Assembly: GCA_000612485.1 (NCBI GenBank)
Contig: CP007494.1
Coordinates: 1,612,001 to 1,676,000, forward strand
DNA length: 64,000 nt
Reading direction: 5' to 3'
Origin: Bordetella holmesii ATCC 51541
GTDB lineage: Bacteria; Pseudomonadota; Gammaproteobacteria; Burkholderiales; Burkholderiaceae_B
Below are positions 41,785-50,875 of the stretch, piece by piece. Each line of letters starts with the position of its first letter. Position 1 is the stretch's first letter. The translations under genes and the position numbers were made by a program. The notes beneath the pieces are model-generated. The model worked only from the letters and a program-made list of their open reading frames with translations, was not told where the DNA came from and searched no databases.

Positions 41785-43845
41785 ATGTCCACTGATACCC
41801 CGATCGGCCACGGCCTGAATCCTGCCCAGAAAGAGGCCGTGCTTTATCTGGACGGGCCTTGCCTGGTGCTGGCTGGGGCAGGCAGTGGCAAGACGCGCGT
41901 GATTACGCAGAAGATCGCCTATCTGCTGCGCGAATGTGGGTACATGGGGCGCAACATCGTGGCGCTGACCTTCACCAACAAGGCCGCGCGCGAAATGGCC
42001 GAACGGGTCAAGCCGCTGGTGGACCGAAAATTGGCCAAAGGGCTGACCATCAGCACGTTCCATGCCTTGGGCGTGCGCCTGCTGCGTGAAGAGGCCGCGC
42101 ATGCGGGTCTCAAGCAGCAGTTCTCGATTCTGGATGCGGATGACGCCATGGCCATCATCCAGGACCTGCTGGCCACGACGGACCGGGGCCGTTTGTGCGA
42201 AGTCCAGTCCATCATTTCGTTGTGGAAAAATGGGCTGATCGAGCCCGATGAAGCGGCCAACGTAGCCGTCACGCCGAGCGAGGTCGAGGCGGTGGCCGTA
42301 TACCGCAGCTACGCGGCGACGCTGGCTGCCTACCAGGCGGTGGATTTCGATGATCTGATCCGTATTCCCGCCAAGCTGCTGGAGCACAACGAGGAGGTGC
42401 GTACCCGCTGGCAGAATCGTGTGCGCTATCTGCTGGTCGATGAGTATCAGGACACCAATGTTTGCCAATACCGCCTGGTGCAGTTGCTCACCGGTATGCG
42501 CTCGTTGTTCACCGCCGTCGGCGATGACGATCAGGCCATTTATGCGTGGCGGGGTGCAACCATCGAGAACCTGGCCAAGCTCACGACCGACTATCCCAAC
42601 CTCAAGCTCATCAAGCTGGAGCAGAACTACCGTTCGGTGCAGCGCATTCTGGCCGCGGCCAATAATGTGATCGAACGCAATCCCAAGTTGTTCGAGAAGA
42701 AGCTCTGGTCGGATCTCGGCGCCGGCGAGCCGATCACGGTCAGCCCCATGGACGGCGACCAGCATGAGGCCGAGTCGGTGGCGATGAAGGTCTCGGCCTC
42801 GCGATTCGAACGACAGGCGCAATGGAAGGATTTCGCCATCCTCTATCGCAGTAATCATCAGTCGCGCATTCTCGAGCAGGCGCTGCGCAATCTGAAGATC
42901 CCTTACACCATCTCGGGCGGGCAGAGCTTTTTCGACAAGGCCGAGGTGCGTGACATTCTGGCCTATCGGCGTCTGGTGGCCAACGATGAGGATGATCCGG
43001 CCTTCATTCGTGCTGCCACAACGCCCAAGCGCGGAATCGGCCAGGCGACCTTGCAGACCCTGGGGCAGTACGCGGCGCAGCGTGCCATCTCCCTGCTGGA
43101 GGCCTCTGCCGAAGAGGGGCTGGAGGCGCTGTTGCAGCCCCGGCAGCTCGAACCCCTGCGCACCTTTGGCGAGTTCATCCGGCGTATCCAGTGGCGTGCC
43201 GGGCGCGGTGCGCACGGCGCGACCACGCGCGCGGCCGAGCCGGCAGGCGCCCTGCTGGAAGACCTGTTTGCCGCCATTCAATATGAGCGCTACCTCTTTG
43301 ACACCTTGGAGGAGCGCCCGGCGCAGACACGCTGGCAGAACGTGATGGAGCTTGTCGCCTGGCTCAAGCGCAAAGCCGATGAAGACGGCATGACCCTGTT
43401 CGAACTGGTCCAGCATGTTGCGCTGGTCACGATGCTCGAACGCGGCGACGATGAAGAGCCCGACGCGGTCAAACTGTCCACCCTGCATGCCTCCAAAGGT
43501 CTGGAGTATCCCCACGTGTATCTCGTGGGCGTGGAGGAAGGGCTCTTGCCTCATGGCGGGCGGGATGAAGAGGACACCGACCCGGACAATGCAGCCAACA
43601 ATCTGGCCACACGCATCCAGGAAGAGCGCCGCCTGATGTATGTCGGAATCACGCGTGCGCAGCGCAGTCTGCATCTGAGCTGGTGCCGCAAACGGCGCCG
43701 CGCGCGCGAGGACCGCGTCTGCGAGCCCTCACTCTTCATCGAGGAGATGGGCCTGTCTCAGCCCGGTATCAAAGAGGACGCGGCGACCGCCGCCTTGAGC
43801 CCCAAGGAGCGCCTGGGCATGCTCAAGGCCTTATTGCAGAAATAA
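41785..43845 (+). CDS. rep: ATP-dependent DNA helicase Rep
   Basis: Superfamily 1A helicase (686 aa) that works with the replisome. Motifs: GAGSGKTRVI (I), FTNKAAREMAERV (Ia), LLVDEYQDTN (II), AVGDDDQAIYAWRGA (III), QNYRS (IV), TLHASKGLEYPHVYLVG (V) and EERRLMYVGITRAQ (VI). Length and motif spacing fit Rep better than UvrD, and the QAIYAWRGA form is Rep-like. priA is directly upstream, so two replication-restart helicases are neighbours. Confidence 0.93.
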   Translation: MSTDTPIGHGLNPAQKEAVLYLDGPCLVLAGAGSGKTRVITQKIAYLLRECGYMGRNIVALTFTNKAAREMAERVKPLVDRKLAKGLTISTFHALGVRLLREEAAHAGLKQQFSILDADDAMAIIQDLLATTDRGRLCEVQSIISLWKNGLIEPDEAANVAVTPSEVEAVAVYRSYAATLAAYQAVDFDDLIRIPAKLLEHNEEVRTRWQNRVRYLLVDEYQDTNVCQYRLVQLLTGMRSLFTAVGDDDQAIYAWRGATIENLAKLTTDYPNLKLIKLEQNYRSVQRILAAANNVIERNPKLFEKKLWSDLGAGEPITVSPMDGDQHEAESVAMKVSASRFERQAQWKDFAILYRSNHQSRILEQALRNLKIPYTISGGQSFFDKAEVRDILAYRRLVANDEDDPAFIRAATTPKRGIGQATLQTLGQYAAQRAISLLEASAEEGLEALLQPRQLEPLRTFGEFIRRIQWRAGRGAHGATTRAAEPAGALLEDLFAAIQYERYLFDTLEERPAQTRWQNVMELVAWLKRKADEDGMTLFELVQHVALVTMLERGDDEEPDAVKLSTLHASKGLEYPHVYLVGVEEGLLPHGGRDEEDTDPDNAANNLATRIQEERRLMYVGITRAQRSLHLSWCRKRRRAREDRVCEPSLFIEEMGLSQPGIKEDAATAALSPKERLGMLKALLQK

Positions 43846-43867
43846 CGCTGCATCGGTCGCGCGGGGG

Positions 43868-44902
43868 TCAATCCAGATCGCGCAGCAGCAAATGCCAGAA
43901 CTTGGCACGCATATCCAGCGTGGAAATCTGGATATATTCGTGCAGCGTGTGCGCGCCATCGCCGTCGGCGCCCAGGCCATCGAGCGTGGGCACGCCCAGC
44001 GCGGAGGTGAAGTTGGCATCACTGCCGCCACCGGTCATGGGCGCGTCTTCGAGCGGGAAGCCGGCCTGGTTGGCGTAACCTTGTGCCTGTGCCAGCAGAG
44101 CGGCCGACTCGGCCGTCTTGACCATCGGCGGGCGGTTAAGCTCGACATCGATGTCCAACTCGACGTCGGGGCCGACTGCGCAAAGCTGGCGCATGCGGCT
44201 CAGCACATCCTTGGCCGCCCCCATGTCGGGCACCCGGAAGTCCACCACGCAACGGCACTGTGCCGGCACGGTGTTGGTGACGGTGCCGCCGGCGATGGTC
44301 CCGACGCTGATCGTCACGCCGCGGGCGTAGTCGGTCATGTTTTCCAGCGCGAGAATCTGGTGGGCCATTTCGCGAATGGCGCTGCCGCCTTTTTCGTGCG
44401 ACATGCCGGCGTGCGCCGGCCGGCCCGTGACGCCCAGACGCAGCATGCCGGTGCCTTTGCGCGCGGTAACGCATTTGCCGCCGTTGGGGCGAGCAGGTTC
44501 GCACATCAGACCGTACTTGGCCTGTTTGGCCAGATGCTCGATGTGCTCGCGCGAGGCATGGCTGCCGGTTTCTTCGTCGGGCACCATCAGAAAGTCGATG
44601 GGCAGGCGGGCCGCGCCCGGTTCGGTCAAGCCACGCAGGCCAGCCAGCGCCAGCACGATGCCTGCCTTCATGTCGTAGCTGCCCGGTCCGTAGAGGCGGT
44701 CATCCTCGATACGGCAGGGGTTTTCGGTCAGCGTGCCCACCGGGTGGACGGTATCGATATGGCCGATGATAAGAATGCCGGGCCGCTCTGCGGCCAGATG
44801 CGCCATCGCGGTGATGCCCTCGACGTAATGCGAAGGCGATTCGCACTGCACCCAGGTCTGGATTTCGGCGATGAGTTCTTGCGTAGTCGGAAGCGTGGTC
44901 AT
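43868..44902 (-). CDS. M20-family metallopeptidase (carboxypeptidase G2-like), probably internally deleted
   Basis: Zinc peptidase (344 aa) of the M20 family. Metal ligands are seen in IIGHIDTVHPVGTL (His, Asp), YGPGSYDMKAGI (Asp), VPDEETGS (Glu-Glu) and the late TGGGSDANF. Between the N-terminal ESPSHYVEG and HIDTVHP there are only about 30 residues where CPG2-like enzymes usually have 60-70, so an in-frame loss near residue 35-45 is likely. It is the last gene of the ABC-transporter operon. The substrate is probably an N-acyl amino acid or peptide; inferred. Confidence 0.82.
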   Translation of the reverse strand: MTTLPTTQELIAEIQTWVQCESPSHYVEGITAMAHLAAERPGILIIGHIDTVHPVGTLTENPCRIEDDRLYGPGSYDMKAGIVLALAGLRGLTEPGAARLPIDFLMVPDEETGSHASREHIEHLAKQAKYGLMCEPARPNGGKCVTARKGTGMLRLGVTGRPAHAGMSHEKGGSAIREMAHQILALENMTDYARGVTISVGTIAGGTVTNTVPAQCRCVVDFRVPDMGAAKDVLSRMRQLCAVGPDVELDIDVELNRPPMVKTAESAALLAQAQGYANQAGFPLEDAPMTGGGSDANFTSALGVPTLDGLGADGDGAHTLHEYIQISTLDMRAKFWHLLLRDLD

Positions 44903-44916
44903 GGCGTGGATGGGGC

Positions 44917-45822
44917 TCAGGCGGTGTGATGGCCGGCCAGCGTGGCCAGCGTTTCGGCGTCGGGCATGCTGCCGTCAAACCAGATGTTGGCGGCAACGGC
45001 GGACATGGCTCGGCCATCATGGCCGATTCCGGGCACGGTCTGCAAGTGCCAGGCAAAGGGCAGGCCACGGCGCTCGGCCTCTTTGCGGCCCGCTTCGTAG
45101 TAATGATGGGCCCGGGCATAGCGATGCGGGCCCTGGCGCAGGGCCTCGGGCTGGCTGGGCAGATTGGGGTCGTCGGTGACGATGTCCTGATCGCCAGCCA
45201 GGATGATCATGGGGTAAGCCAGCAGGCGCGCCAGATGTTGCTCGGTCAGGCCTACGCCACCCATGCCTTCGGGGTAAGGCAGATCCAGCGTAGGCAGCGT
45301 GTACCAGCCGGGATTGCCGGCGATCACGCCTGCAAAGGCCTCGGAAGGTTGACTGCTCATCAGCCGGTGCACGAACTGACCGCCGGCGGAGTGACCAAAG
45401 AGGTAGACCGGCTTGCATACCGAAATCTCGGAAGCGGCCAGGTCCTTCAGCACGCGGCCTACCAAGGCATAGGTCCAGCCGTCGACATGACGCGGGTTGC
45501 CCGAAGGCGTGAACACGCGGCCGTTGTTGTAGCTTTCGACGCCGGGCCAAATGTCATTGGAAAAGGTCGGGGCGATGATGAGCAGGCGGTGTTTGTCGGC
45601 AGCCGGAATCCAGAAGTCGCGGTAGTCGTCGCCATTGCGCAGCACGCCGTGCTGGACGATGACCACCGGGTCTTCCGGCGTGTAGCCATAGGGACGGTAG
45701 GTGTTGAGCGTAAAAGGACGGTCGGCGTTGCGGTCGTCGTCAATGTAGGCAAAGCTGTTGCGGCCCGCATGGCCCAGTTCGATGGCCATGCGGTCGGCGT
45801 TGCTCAGTTCGGCGGGTTTCAT
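44917..45822 (-). CDS. Alpha/beta hydrolase, esterase/PHB-depolymerase-like
   Basis: Cytoplasmic alpha/beta hydrolase (301 aa) without a signal peptide. The nucleophile elbow is LFGHSAGGQFVHR, near residue 145. DQDIVTDDPN is a candidate acid region, and the late VPGIGHDGRAM supplies the His. The N-terminal VVIVQHGVLRNGDDYRDFW holds the oxyanion region. It lies between the M20 peptidase and the transporter ATPase on one strand with gaps of 14 and 2 bases, so it is part of the same operon. Substrate unknown. Confidence 0.85.
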   Translation of the reverse strand: MKPAELSNADRMAIELGHAGRNSFAYIDDDRNADRPFTLNTYRPYGYTPEDPVVIVQHGVLRNGDDYRDFWIPAADKHRLLIIAPTFSNDIWPGVESYNNGRVFTPSGNPRHVDGWTYALVGRVLKDLAASEISVCKPVYLFGHSAGGQFVHRLMSSQPSEAFAGVIAGNPGWYTLPTLDLPYPEGMGGVGLTEQHLARLLAYPMIILAGDQDIVTDDPNLPSQPEALRQGPHRYARAHHYYEAGRKEAERRGLPFAWHLQTVPGIGHDGRAMSAVAANIWFDGSMPDAETLATLAGHHTA

Positions 45823-45824
45823 GA

Positions 45825-46835
45825 TCAGGCGGCGTTGTCGTTGAGATGGCAGGCGGAAACATGGCCCGCAGCGATGGTCTTGAGTTCGGGAATTTCTTCC
45901 TTGCAGCGCGGCATGGCATGCGGGCAGCGAGGATGAAAGGTACAGCCCGAGGGCGGGTTCAACGGCGACGGAATTTCGCCGCGGATCGGTGTGAACTTGC
46001 GTGCACGCCGATCGACGTCGGGCACTTCGGCCATGAGGGCCTGGGTGTAGGGATGATTGGGGCGCGCAAAGATTTCGGAGGCCTTGGCCAGCTCGACGAT
46101 CTTGCCTAGATACATGATGGCCACCCGATCGGAGATGTGCCGCACCACGCCCAGGTCATGGCTGATGAACAGATAGGTAAAACCGTGCTGTTCGCGCAGA
46201 TCCATGAACAGGTTGATGACCTGCGCCTGGATGGAGACGTCCAGCGCCGCGACCGGTTCGTCGCAGACCAGAAACTTGGGCGCGACCAGCAGCGCACGCG
46301 CGATGCCGATACGCTGGCGTTGGCCGCCCGATATCTGATGAGGACAGCGGTCGCGGTACTCGCGATCCAGGCCGACTTCCTCCAGTGCGCGGTCCACGCG
46401 GCCGGCAATCTCCGCCTTGGGCGCCAGATTGTGCACCCGCAGGGCCTCGCCCAGGATCTGGCGCAGGCGTTGGCGCGGATTGAGCGAGGCCTGCGGGTCC
46501 TGGAAGATCATCTGCACGCCGAGCGTGTAGGCAAGTTTATCGGCGCCTTGCAGGCTGTCGACCTCACGGCCCTGGTAGTACAGCTGGCCCGAGCTTTGAT
46601 GATGCAGCCCGGCCACGACTCGGCCCAGGGTGGACTTGCCGCAACCGGACTCGCCCACCAGGCCGACGACCTCGCCACGCACGACCGACAGCGAGACGCC
46701 GTTGACGGCGTGTACGGTGCGCCGGTCTACCGGTCTGCCGGCCAGCGAGAGAATGCGCTGAGCGATGTCGGGGCGATTTTCAAAGCGCTTGTGGACGTCG
46801 CGCAATTCGATAACGGGAGTGTCGTTCTGGGTCAT
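45825..46835 (-). CDS. Peptide ABC transporter ATP-binding protein (DppF/OppF type)
   Basis: Second ATPase (336 aa) of a peptide/nickel-type importer. Walker A GESGCGKSTLGRV, signature ISGGQRQRIGIARAL, Walker B LVCDEPVAALDVS and the switch His (FISHDLG) are intact. The C-terminal OppF-type tail PPSGCTFHPRCPHAMPRC carries cysteines that in this family can bind an iron-sulfur cluster. It overlaps the partner ATPase by 4 bases. Confidence 0.95.
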   Translation of the reverse strand: MTQNDTPVIELRDVHKRFENRPDIAQRILSLAGRPVDRRTVHAVNGVSLSVVRGEVVGLVGESGCGKSTLGRVVAGLHHQSSGQLYYQGREVDSLQGADKLAYTLGVQMIFQDPQASLNPRQRLRQILGEALRVHNLAPKAEIAGRVDRALEEVGLDREYRDRCPHQISGGQRQRIGIARALLVAPKFLVCDEPVAALDVSIQAQVINLFMDLREQHGFTYLFISHDLGVVRHISDRVAIMYLGKIVELAKASEIFARPNHPYTQALMAEVPDVDRRARKFTPIRGEIPSPLNPPSGCTFHPRCPHAMPRCKEEIPELKTIAAGHVSACHLNDNAA

Positions 46836-47809
46836 GCGGCCTCGCGGGCAATCGGTACATAGCAGCGGAAGCTGCGCGGCCCTTCCTGGGTGGGCGCTGG
46901 CGGCTGCTCGGTACAGCGCGGAATAACATTGGGACAGCGGGGGCGGAACGCACAGCCCGATGGACGGGCCGACAGGCTGGGCGCCATGCCGTTGATCTGG
47001 TGCAGCCGGCTACCCGGCATGGACTGCGCGGGCATGGAGTCCAGCAGGCCGCGGGTGTAGGGGTGGCGCGGCGAATCCAGCACGTCGTTGACCGGCCCGG
47101 CTTCGACGATGCGCCCGGCATACATGACGGCCACTTTGTCCGCCAGTTCGGCGACCACGCCCAGATCGTGAGTGATCCAGATCAGGGCGGTGTGGTGTTC
47201 GCGGCAGATCTCCTGCATGCGATAGAGGATCTGGCCCTGGATTGTGACGTCCAGAGCCGTGGTCGGCTCGTCACAGATGATGAGGTCGGGGCGGTTGAGC
47301 ATGGCGATGGCGATGGCCACGCGCTGGCGCATGCCGCCGGAGAATTCGTGCGGATAGGCGTTGAGGCGTTTTTCCGGCGCCGGGATGCCAACCATGGCCA
47401 GCGCCTCGCGGCAGCGCTCCAGCGCCTGGTGGCGCGGCACGTTCTCGTGCGTGAGGATGGCTTCGAGCATCTGTTCGCCAACCTTGAGCACCGGGTTGAG
47501 CGTCATGAGCGGATCCTGGAAGATCATGGCAATCCGGTTGCCACGCAACTGGCGCATCTGCTCTTCGCTCAGTTTGCGCAGGTCTTTGCCCTTGAACCGG
47601 ATCTCGCCTGCCACGACTTCGCCAGGTGGGTCGATCAGGCCGAGCAGGGAGAATCCGGTGACCGATTTGCCGAAGCCGGACTCACCCACCAGCCCCACGA
47701 TCTCGCCGCGTTTGACCGTCAGGTCTACGCCGTCGACGGCCGGCCAGGCGCCGGCCTCGGTATGAAATGCGGTGCGCAATCCGCGCACCTCGAGAATAGA
47801 GTCGCTCAT
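46832..47809 (-). CDS. Peptide ABC transporter ATP-binding protein (DppD/OppD type)
   Basis: First ATPase (325 aa) of the importer. Walker A is [13 protein letters not shown], the signature is [15 protein letters not shown], and Walker B is [14 protein letters not shown]. The tail [17 protein letters not shown] is again of the oligopeptide type. It overlaps the permease C gene and the second ATPase gene by 4 bases each. It is intact, unlike the binding protein and permease B. Confidence 0.95.
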   Translation of the reverse strand: MSDSILEVRGLRTAFHTEAGAWPAVDGVDLTVKRGEIVGLVGESGFGKSVTGFSLLGLIDPPGEVVAGEIRFKGKDLRKLSEEQMRQLRGNRIAMIFQDPLMTLNPVLKVGEQMLEAILTHENVPRHQALERCREALAMVGIPAPEKRLNAYPHEFSGGMRQRVAIAIAMLNRPDLIICDEPTTALDVTIQGQILYRMQEICREHHTALIWITHDLGVVAELADKVAVMYAGRIVEAGPVNDVLDSPRHPYTRGLLDSMPAQSMPGSRLHQINGMAPSLSARPSGCAFRPRCPNVIPRCTEQPPAPTQEGPRSFRCYVPIAREAA

Positions 47810-48726
47810 GCTCGTCGCGGGTCCAGGCTTTCACGCAGGCGATCGCCCACGATGTTGATGGTCAGGATGAGGATCAGCAGGGCCAGGCCCGGAAAAAGGC
47901 TGATCCAGTAGTCGCCCGACAGCAGGTACTGGAAACCATTGGCGATGAGCAGGCCCAACGAGGGCTCGGTCACCGGCACCCCGACGCCGAGGAAAGACAG
48001 CGTGGCTTCCAGCACGATGGCATTGGCAATCTGGATGGTGGCAAATACCATCACCGGCCCCAGGCAGTTGGGCAGCAGGTGGAAAAGCATGATGCGCCAG
48101 GCCGGAAAACCCAGGTTGGCGGCGGCTTCCACATATTCCTTGCGCCTTTCCTGCAAGGCCCGGCCCCGCATGATGCGGGCATAGTGGGCCCATTGCACGA
48201 TCACCAGGGCAAGGATCACCTTGTCGACGCCGCGGCCCATCATCGCCAGCAGGACCAGCGCGACGAGAATGGTCGGAAAACCCAGGATGAAATCGACTAT
48301 GCGCATCAATATCGCGTCGATGATGCCGCCGGTGTAGGCGGCCACCAGGCCGACTAAGCTGCCGATGGCCGTGGCAAGCGCCACGGCGCTCAAACCCACG
48401 AAAAGACTGATGCGCAGGCCGTAAAGAATGGCGCTGAGCATATCTCGGCCCTGATCGTCGGTGCCCAACCAGTAGATGCCGCCTTCCATCATGGGCGAGC
48501 GTGGCGGTAACCGGCCATCGAGCAGGTTGAGGTTGGCCAAATCGTAGGGATTCTGTGGCGCGAAAAAAGGCGCCAAAAGAACGACGGCGATCAGGATGAA
48601 CAGCGCGAATGCCGAGCCGCGCAGCGTCGGGCGGCTGCGCAGCTTCTTCAGGATCTGGGCGTGACGCGGGGTTTCGGCCAGAGGTGCGACCGTGCGCGTG
48701 CGGCCACTGCTGGAGGGAGTTGCCAT
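47806..48726 (-). CDS. Peptide ABC transporter permease (DppC type)
   Basis: Inner-membrane permease (306 aa) with about six transmembrane helices. The N-terminal part carries the OppC_N segment before helix 1 (GSAFALFILIAVVLLAPFF). The conserved GTDDQGRDMLSAILYGLRIS and the EAA loop EAAANLGFPAWRIMLFHLLP are intact. ATG 48726 gives MATPSSSGRTRTV. It begins 8 bases after the real end of permease B at 48735. Confidence 0.94.
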   Translation of the reverse strand: MATPSSSGRTRTVAPLAETPRHAQILKKLRSRPTLRGSAFALFILIAVVLLAPFFAPQNPYDLANLNLLDGRLPPRSPMMEGGIYWLGTDDQGRDMLSAILYGLRISLFVGLSAVALATAIGSLVGLVAAYTGGIIDAILMRIVDFILGFPTILVALVLLAMMGRGVDKVILALVIVQWAHYARIMRGRALQERRKEYVEAAANLGFPAWRIMLFHLLPNCLGPVMVFATIQIANAIVLEATLSFLGVGVPVTEPSLGLLIANGFQYLLSGDYWISLFPGLALLILILTINIVGDRLRESLDPRRA

Positions 48727-48734
48727 GGCGGACC

Positions 48735-49712
48735 TTATTGAGCGGGAGCGACCAGTTGCACGCGCGGGTCGAGCGCGGCGTACATGATGTCGACGATGAG
48801 ATTGATGATGACGAAGATCAGCGTGACCAGCATCACATAGGCGACCACCACCGGGCGGTCGAGCTGGTAGACGCTGTCGATCAGCAGCTTGCCCATGCCC
48901 GGTCATGCGAACACGGTTTCGGTGATGGTCGAGTAGGCGATCAGCTGCCCGAACTCCATGCCGATGACGGTCACCACCGGGATGAGGATGTTGCGCAGGA
49001 TGTGACGGCGTACGATGCGTCCGGGCTTGATGCCTTTGGCCCGTGCGAATTTAACGTACTCCTGCGACTGGGCCTCGGCCACGCCGCTGGCTGTCATGCG
49101 TAGAACCAGGGCGATATTGGCAAGGCCCAGATTGATGGCAGGCATGATCACGTGGGCCCAGCCATTGGCCGTGAGCAACGAGAACGGGATGCCGAGAATG
49201 GTGACCGTTGTGCCGCGTCCGGAGGCCGGCAGCCAACCCAGCCACACCGAGAACAGCAGAATAAGCATCATGCCTTGCCAGAAGTTGGGCAAGGAAAATC
49301 CCAGCACGGAGGTGGCCATGATGCCGCGGCCCAGAGGCTCGTCGCGGTACAGTCCGGCGACCAGACCCATAGGGATGCCGACAATACAGGTCAGCGTGAT
49401 GGCCACGAGCACCAGCTCGAACGTGGCCGGCATGCGCTGCACGATGAGTTCGATGGCGGGAATACCGTGCACGAAAGACGTACCCAAATCGCCATGCAGG
49501 GCACGCCACAGGAAATTCAGGTACTGCTGCCATACCGGCAGATCCAGGCCCAGGCGTGTGATCATTGCCTGGCGTGCTTCCATGCTGGCTTCGGGGCTGA
49601 CCAGCAGTTCGATCGGGTCGCCCACGGCGTACACCGCCAGGAAGACGACGAGCGATACCGCCAGCAGGACAAACAGGCTTTGTATCAGCCTGCGCAGAAT
49701 AAACAAGGCCAC
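48735..49712 (-). pseudogene. Peptide ABC transporter permease (DppB type) with an in-frame stop
   Basis: The permease starts ALFILRRLIQSLFVLLAVSL and is normal up to YSTITETVFA. A TGA (48903-48905 on the plus strand) then stands where family members have the Trp of VFAWPGMG. The frame stays open and family-like after it: PGMGKLLIDSVYQLDRP, two more membrane stretches, and the natural TAA at 48735. So one TGG-to-TGA change removes the last 55 residues or so, including the last membrane helix. The importer is probably not assembled. Confidence 0.9.
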
Positions 49713-49779
49713 GTTTCGATTTCCTTGGTGGTCTCAATGAAAGATGCGCCCGGGAGCGCGATCGCAGAAAAGCCGGCTC

Positions 49780-50736
49780 TTACGCCAGCGGCCGAGCCAG
49801 CCGCAACACCGTCACGCCCGGCCGCAAATTGGCCAGCGAAGGCATGATGAGCACACAGTTGTCGTAGGGAGTGGTCACGGGTTCGCCATCCGACCAGCCG
49901 ATCACGGTGCCTGCCTGAGGCAGCTTTTCCATTCCTTTCCACGGATGCGCGAAGCGGAAGTCGTTGCTGCGGGCGGTCACGGCATCGGTGACGCACAGCG
50001 CCTGCGGCACATTGGCGGCGGGTCGCAGCCATTTGGCGGGCACATCGGTCGCACTCACGATTTCTGAGGCCAGCAGAAAGCGCGCCATGATGTCCAAGGC
50101 CACGGCTGCGCTTGTCGTATCTCCATGGAAGCCGCACTCGATGAGCAGGGAGCGCGTCTGCGGATCCCCATCGGCGGCAAAACGGCCGTAGTCGCGCAGC
50201 CGCACGCCAGCGGCGTGGCCGGCATCGGAGACGATATAGGCGGGGTTGCCCAGCGCTCGGGCCAGCGTGACGTTGCGGGCGGCCAGGCCGCTTAACTGCA
50301 GCGGCTCGTTGGCGTTGCTCATGGAGTGGAAATCCAGCAACCAGTCGGCCCGCTCCACCCAGGGCAGCAATTCGCCTGCGCGGCGGCGCTCCTGGCTGTC
50401 GCCGGCGGCCAGTTTGTCGGCGCTCCAGACGCGGTTCATGTCTTCGTCGACAAAGCGCGAGCGGGCATAGTCGGCCGGATCGAAGCGGTCGAAGGCCGCC
50501 AGATTACAGAAGGCCAACGTGAGGCCGCCGCGCCGCGGCATCAGCCCGCTGGCCAGCAATATCTTCAAGGCCCAGGCGCCGCACAGCTCGTTGCCGTGGA
50601 TCAGCGCGGTGAGCAGGACCTGCCTGCCCGGCAGCCCGGAATCGAAGTGCCAGACACCTGGTGTACCGGTATTGCCGGCACGCTCGTCGTCCAGGTTCGG
50701 ACGCGCTAATTCAAAGGGTCTAGTAGGAAAGGACAT
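49780..50736 (-). CDS. Succinylglutamate desuccinylase/aspartoacylase family protein
   Basis: Zinc deacylase (318 aa) of the AstE/AspA family. The first zinc site is TALIHGNELCGAW (His, Glu) near residue 45, the third ligand is in WLLDFHSMSN, and SLLIECGFHGD probably holds the catalytic Glu. VDEDMNRVW is typical. The C-terminal beta domain (GTVIGWSDGEPVTTP) is present. It lies inside the ABC operon, between binding protein and permease, which suggests that the transported compound is N-acylated; inferred. Confidence 0.88.
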   Translation of the reverse strand: MSFPTRPFELARPNLDDERAGNTGTPGVWHFDSGLPGRQVLLTALIHGNELCGAWALKILLASGLMPRRGGLTLAFCNLAAFDRFDPADYARSRFVDEDMNRVWSADKLAAGDSQERRRAGELLPWVERADWLLDFHSMSNANEPLQLSGLAARNVTLARALGNPAYIVSDAGHAAGVRLRDYGRFAADGDPQTRSLLIECGFHGDTTSAAVALDIMARFLLASEIVSATDVPAKWLRPAANVPQALCVTDAVTARSNDFRFAHPWKGMEKLPQAGTVIGWSDGEPVTTPYDNCVLIMPSLANLRPGVTVLRLARPLA

Positions 50737-50800
50737 GGCAACTCCGGAACGCGAGGCAGATTGTATAGGGGTTACAAATTTGTCCGTCCAGAAAGGAACA

Positions 50801-50825
50801 AGGGCGCCGCCTATGGCGACGCCCT
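50801..50825 (-). terminator. GC-rich hairpin after the binding-protein gene
   Basis: AGGGCG (50801-50806) pairs with CGCCCT (50820-50825) around a CGCC/GGCG inner stem. It lies about 50 bases after the binding-protein stop and before the AstE-like gene. There is no clear T run on the minus strand. It may partly end transcription so that more binding protein than permease is made. Weak evidence. Confidence 0.35.
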
Positions 50826-50875
50826 CGGGCGGGTCAGTGTCCCTTGTGAGGAAACCGCACCCGGATCACGACAGT

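Noticed and set aside
41575..43674. A 699-codon minus-strand frame opposite rep
   Set aside because: Longer than many real genes, but it is a codon-bias shadow of rep, with no family motif and no ribosome site.
48903..48905. The in-frame TGA in permease B as a selenocysteine codon, given the Sec machinery in the same window
   Set aside because: Homologues have Trp here, not Cys, and no SECIS-like hairpin with the right spacing is apparent. A TGG-to-TGA nonsense change is simpler.
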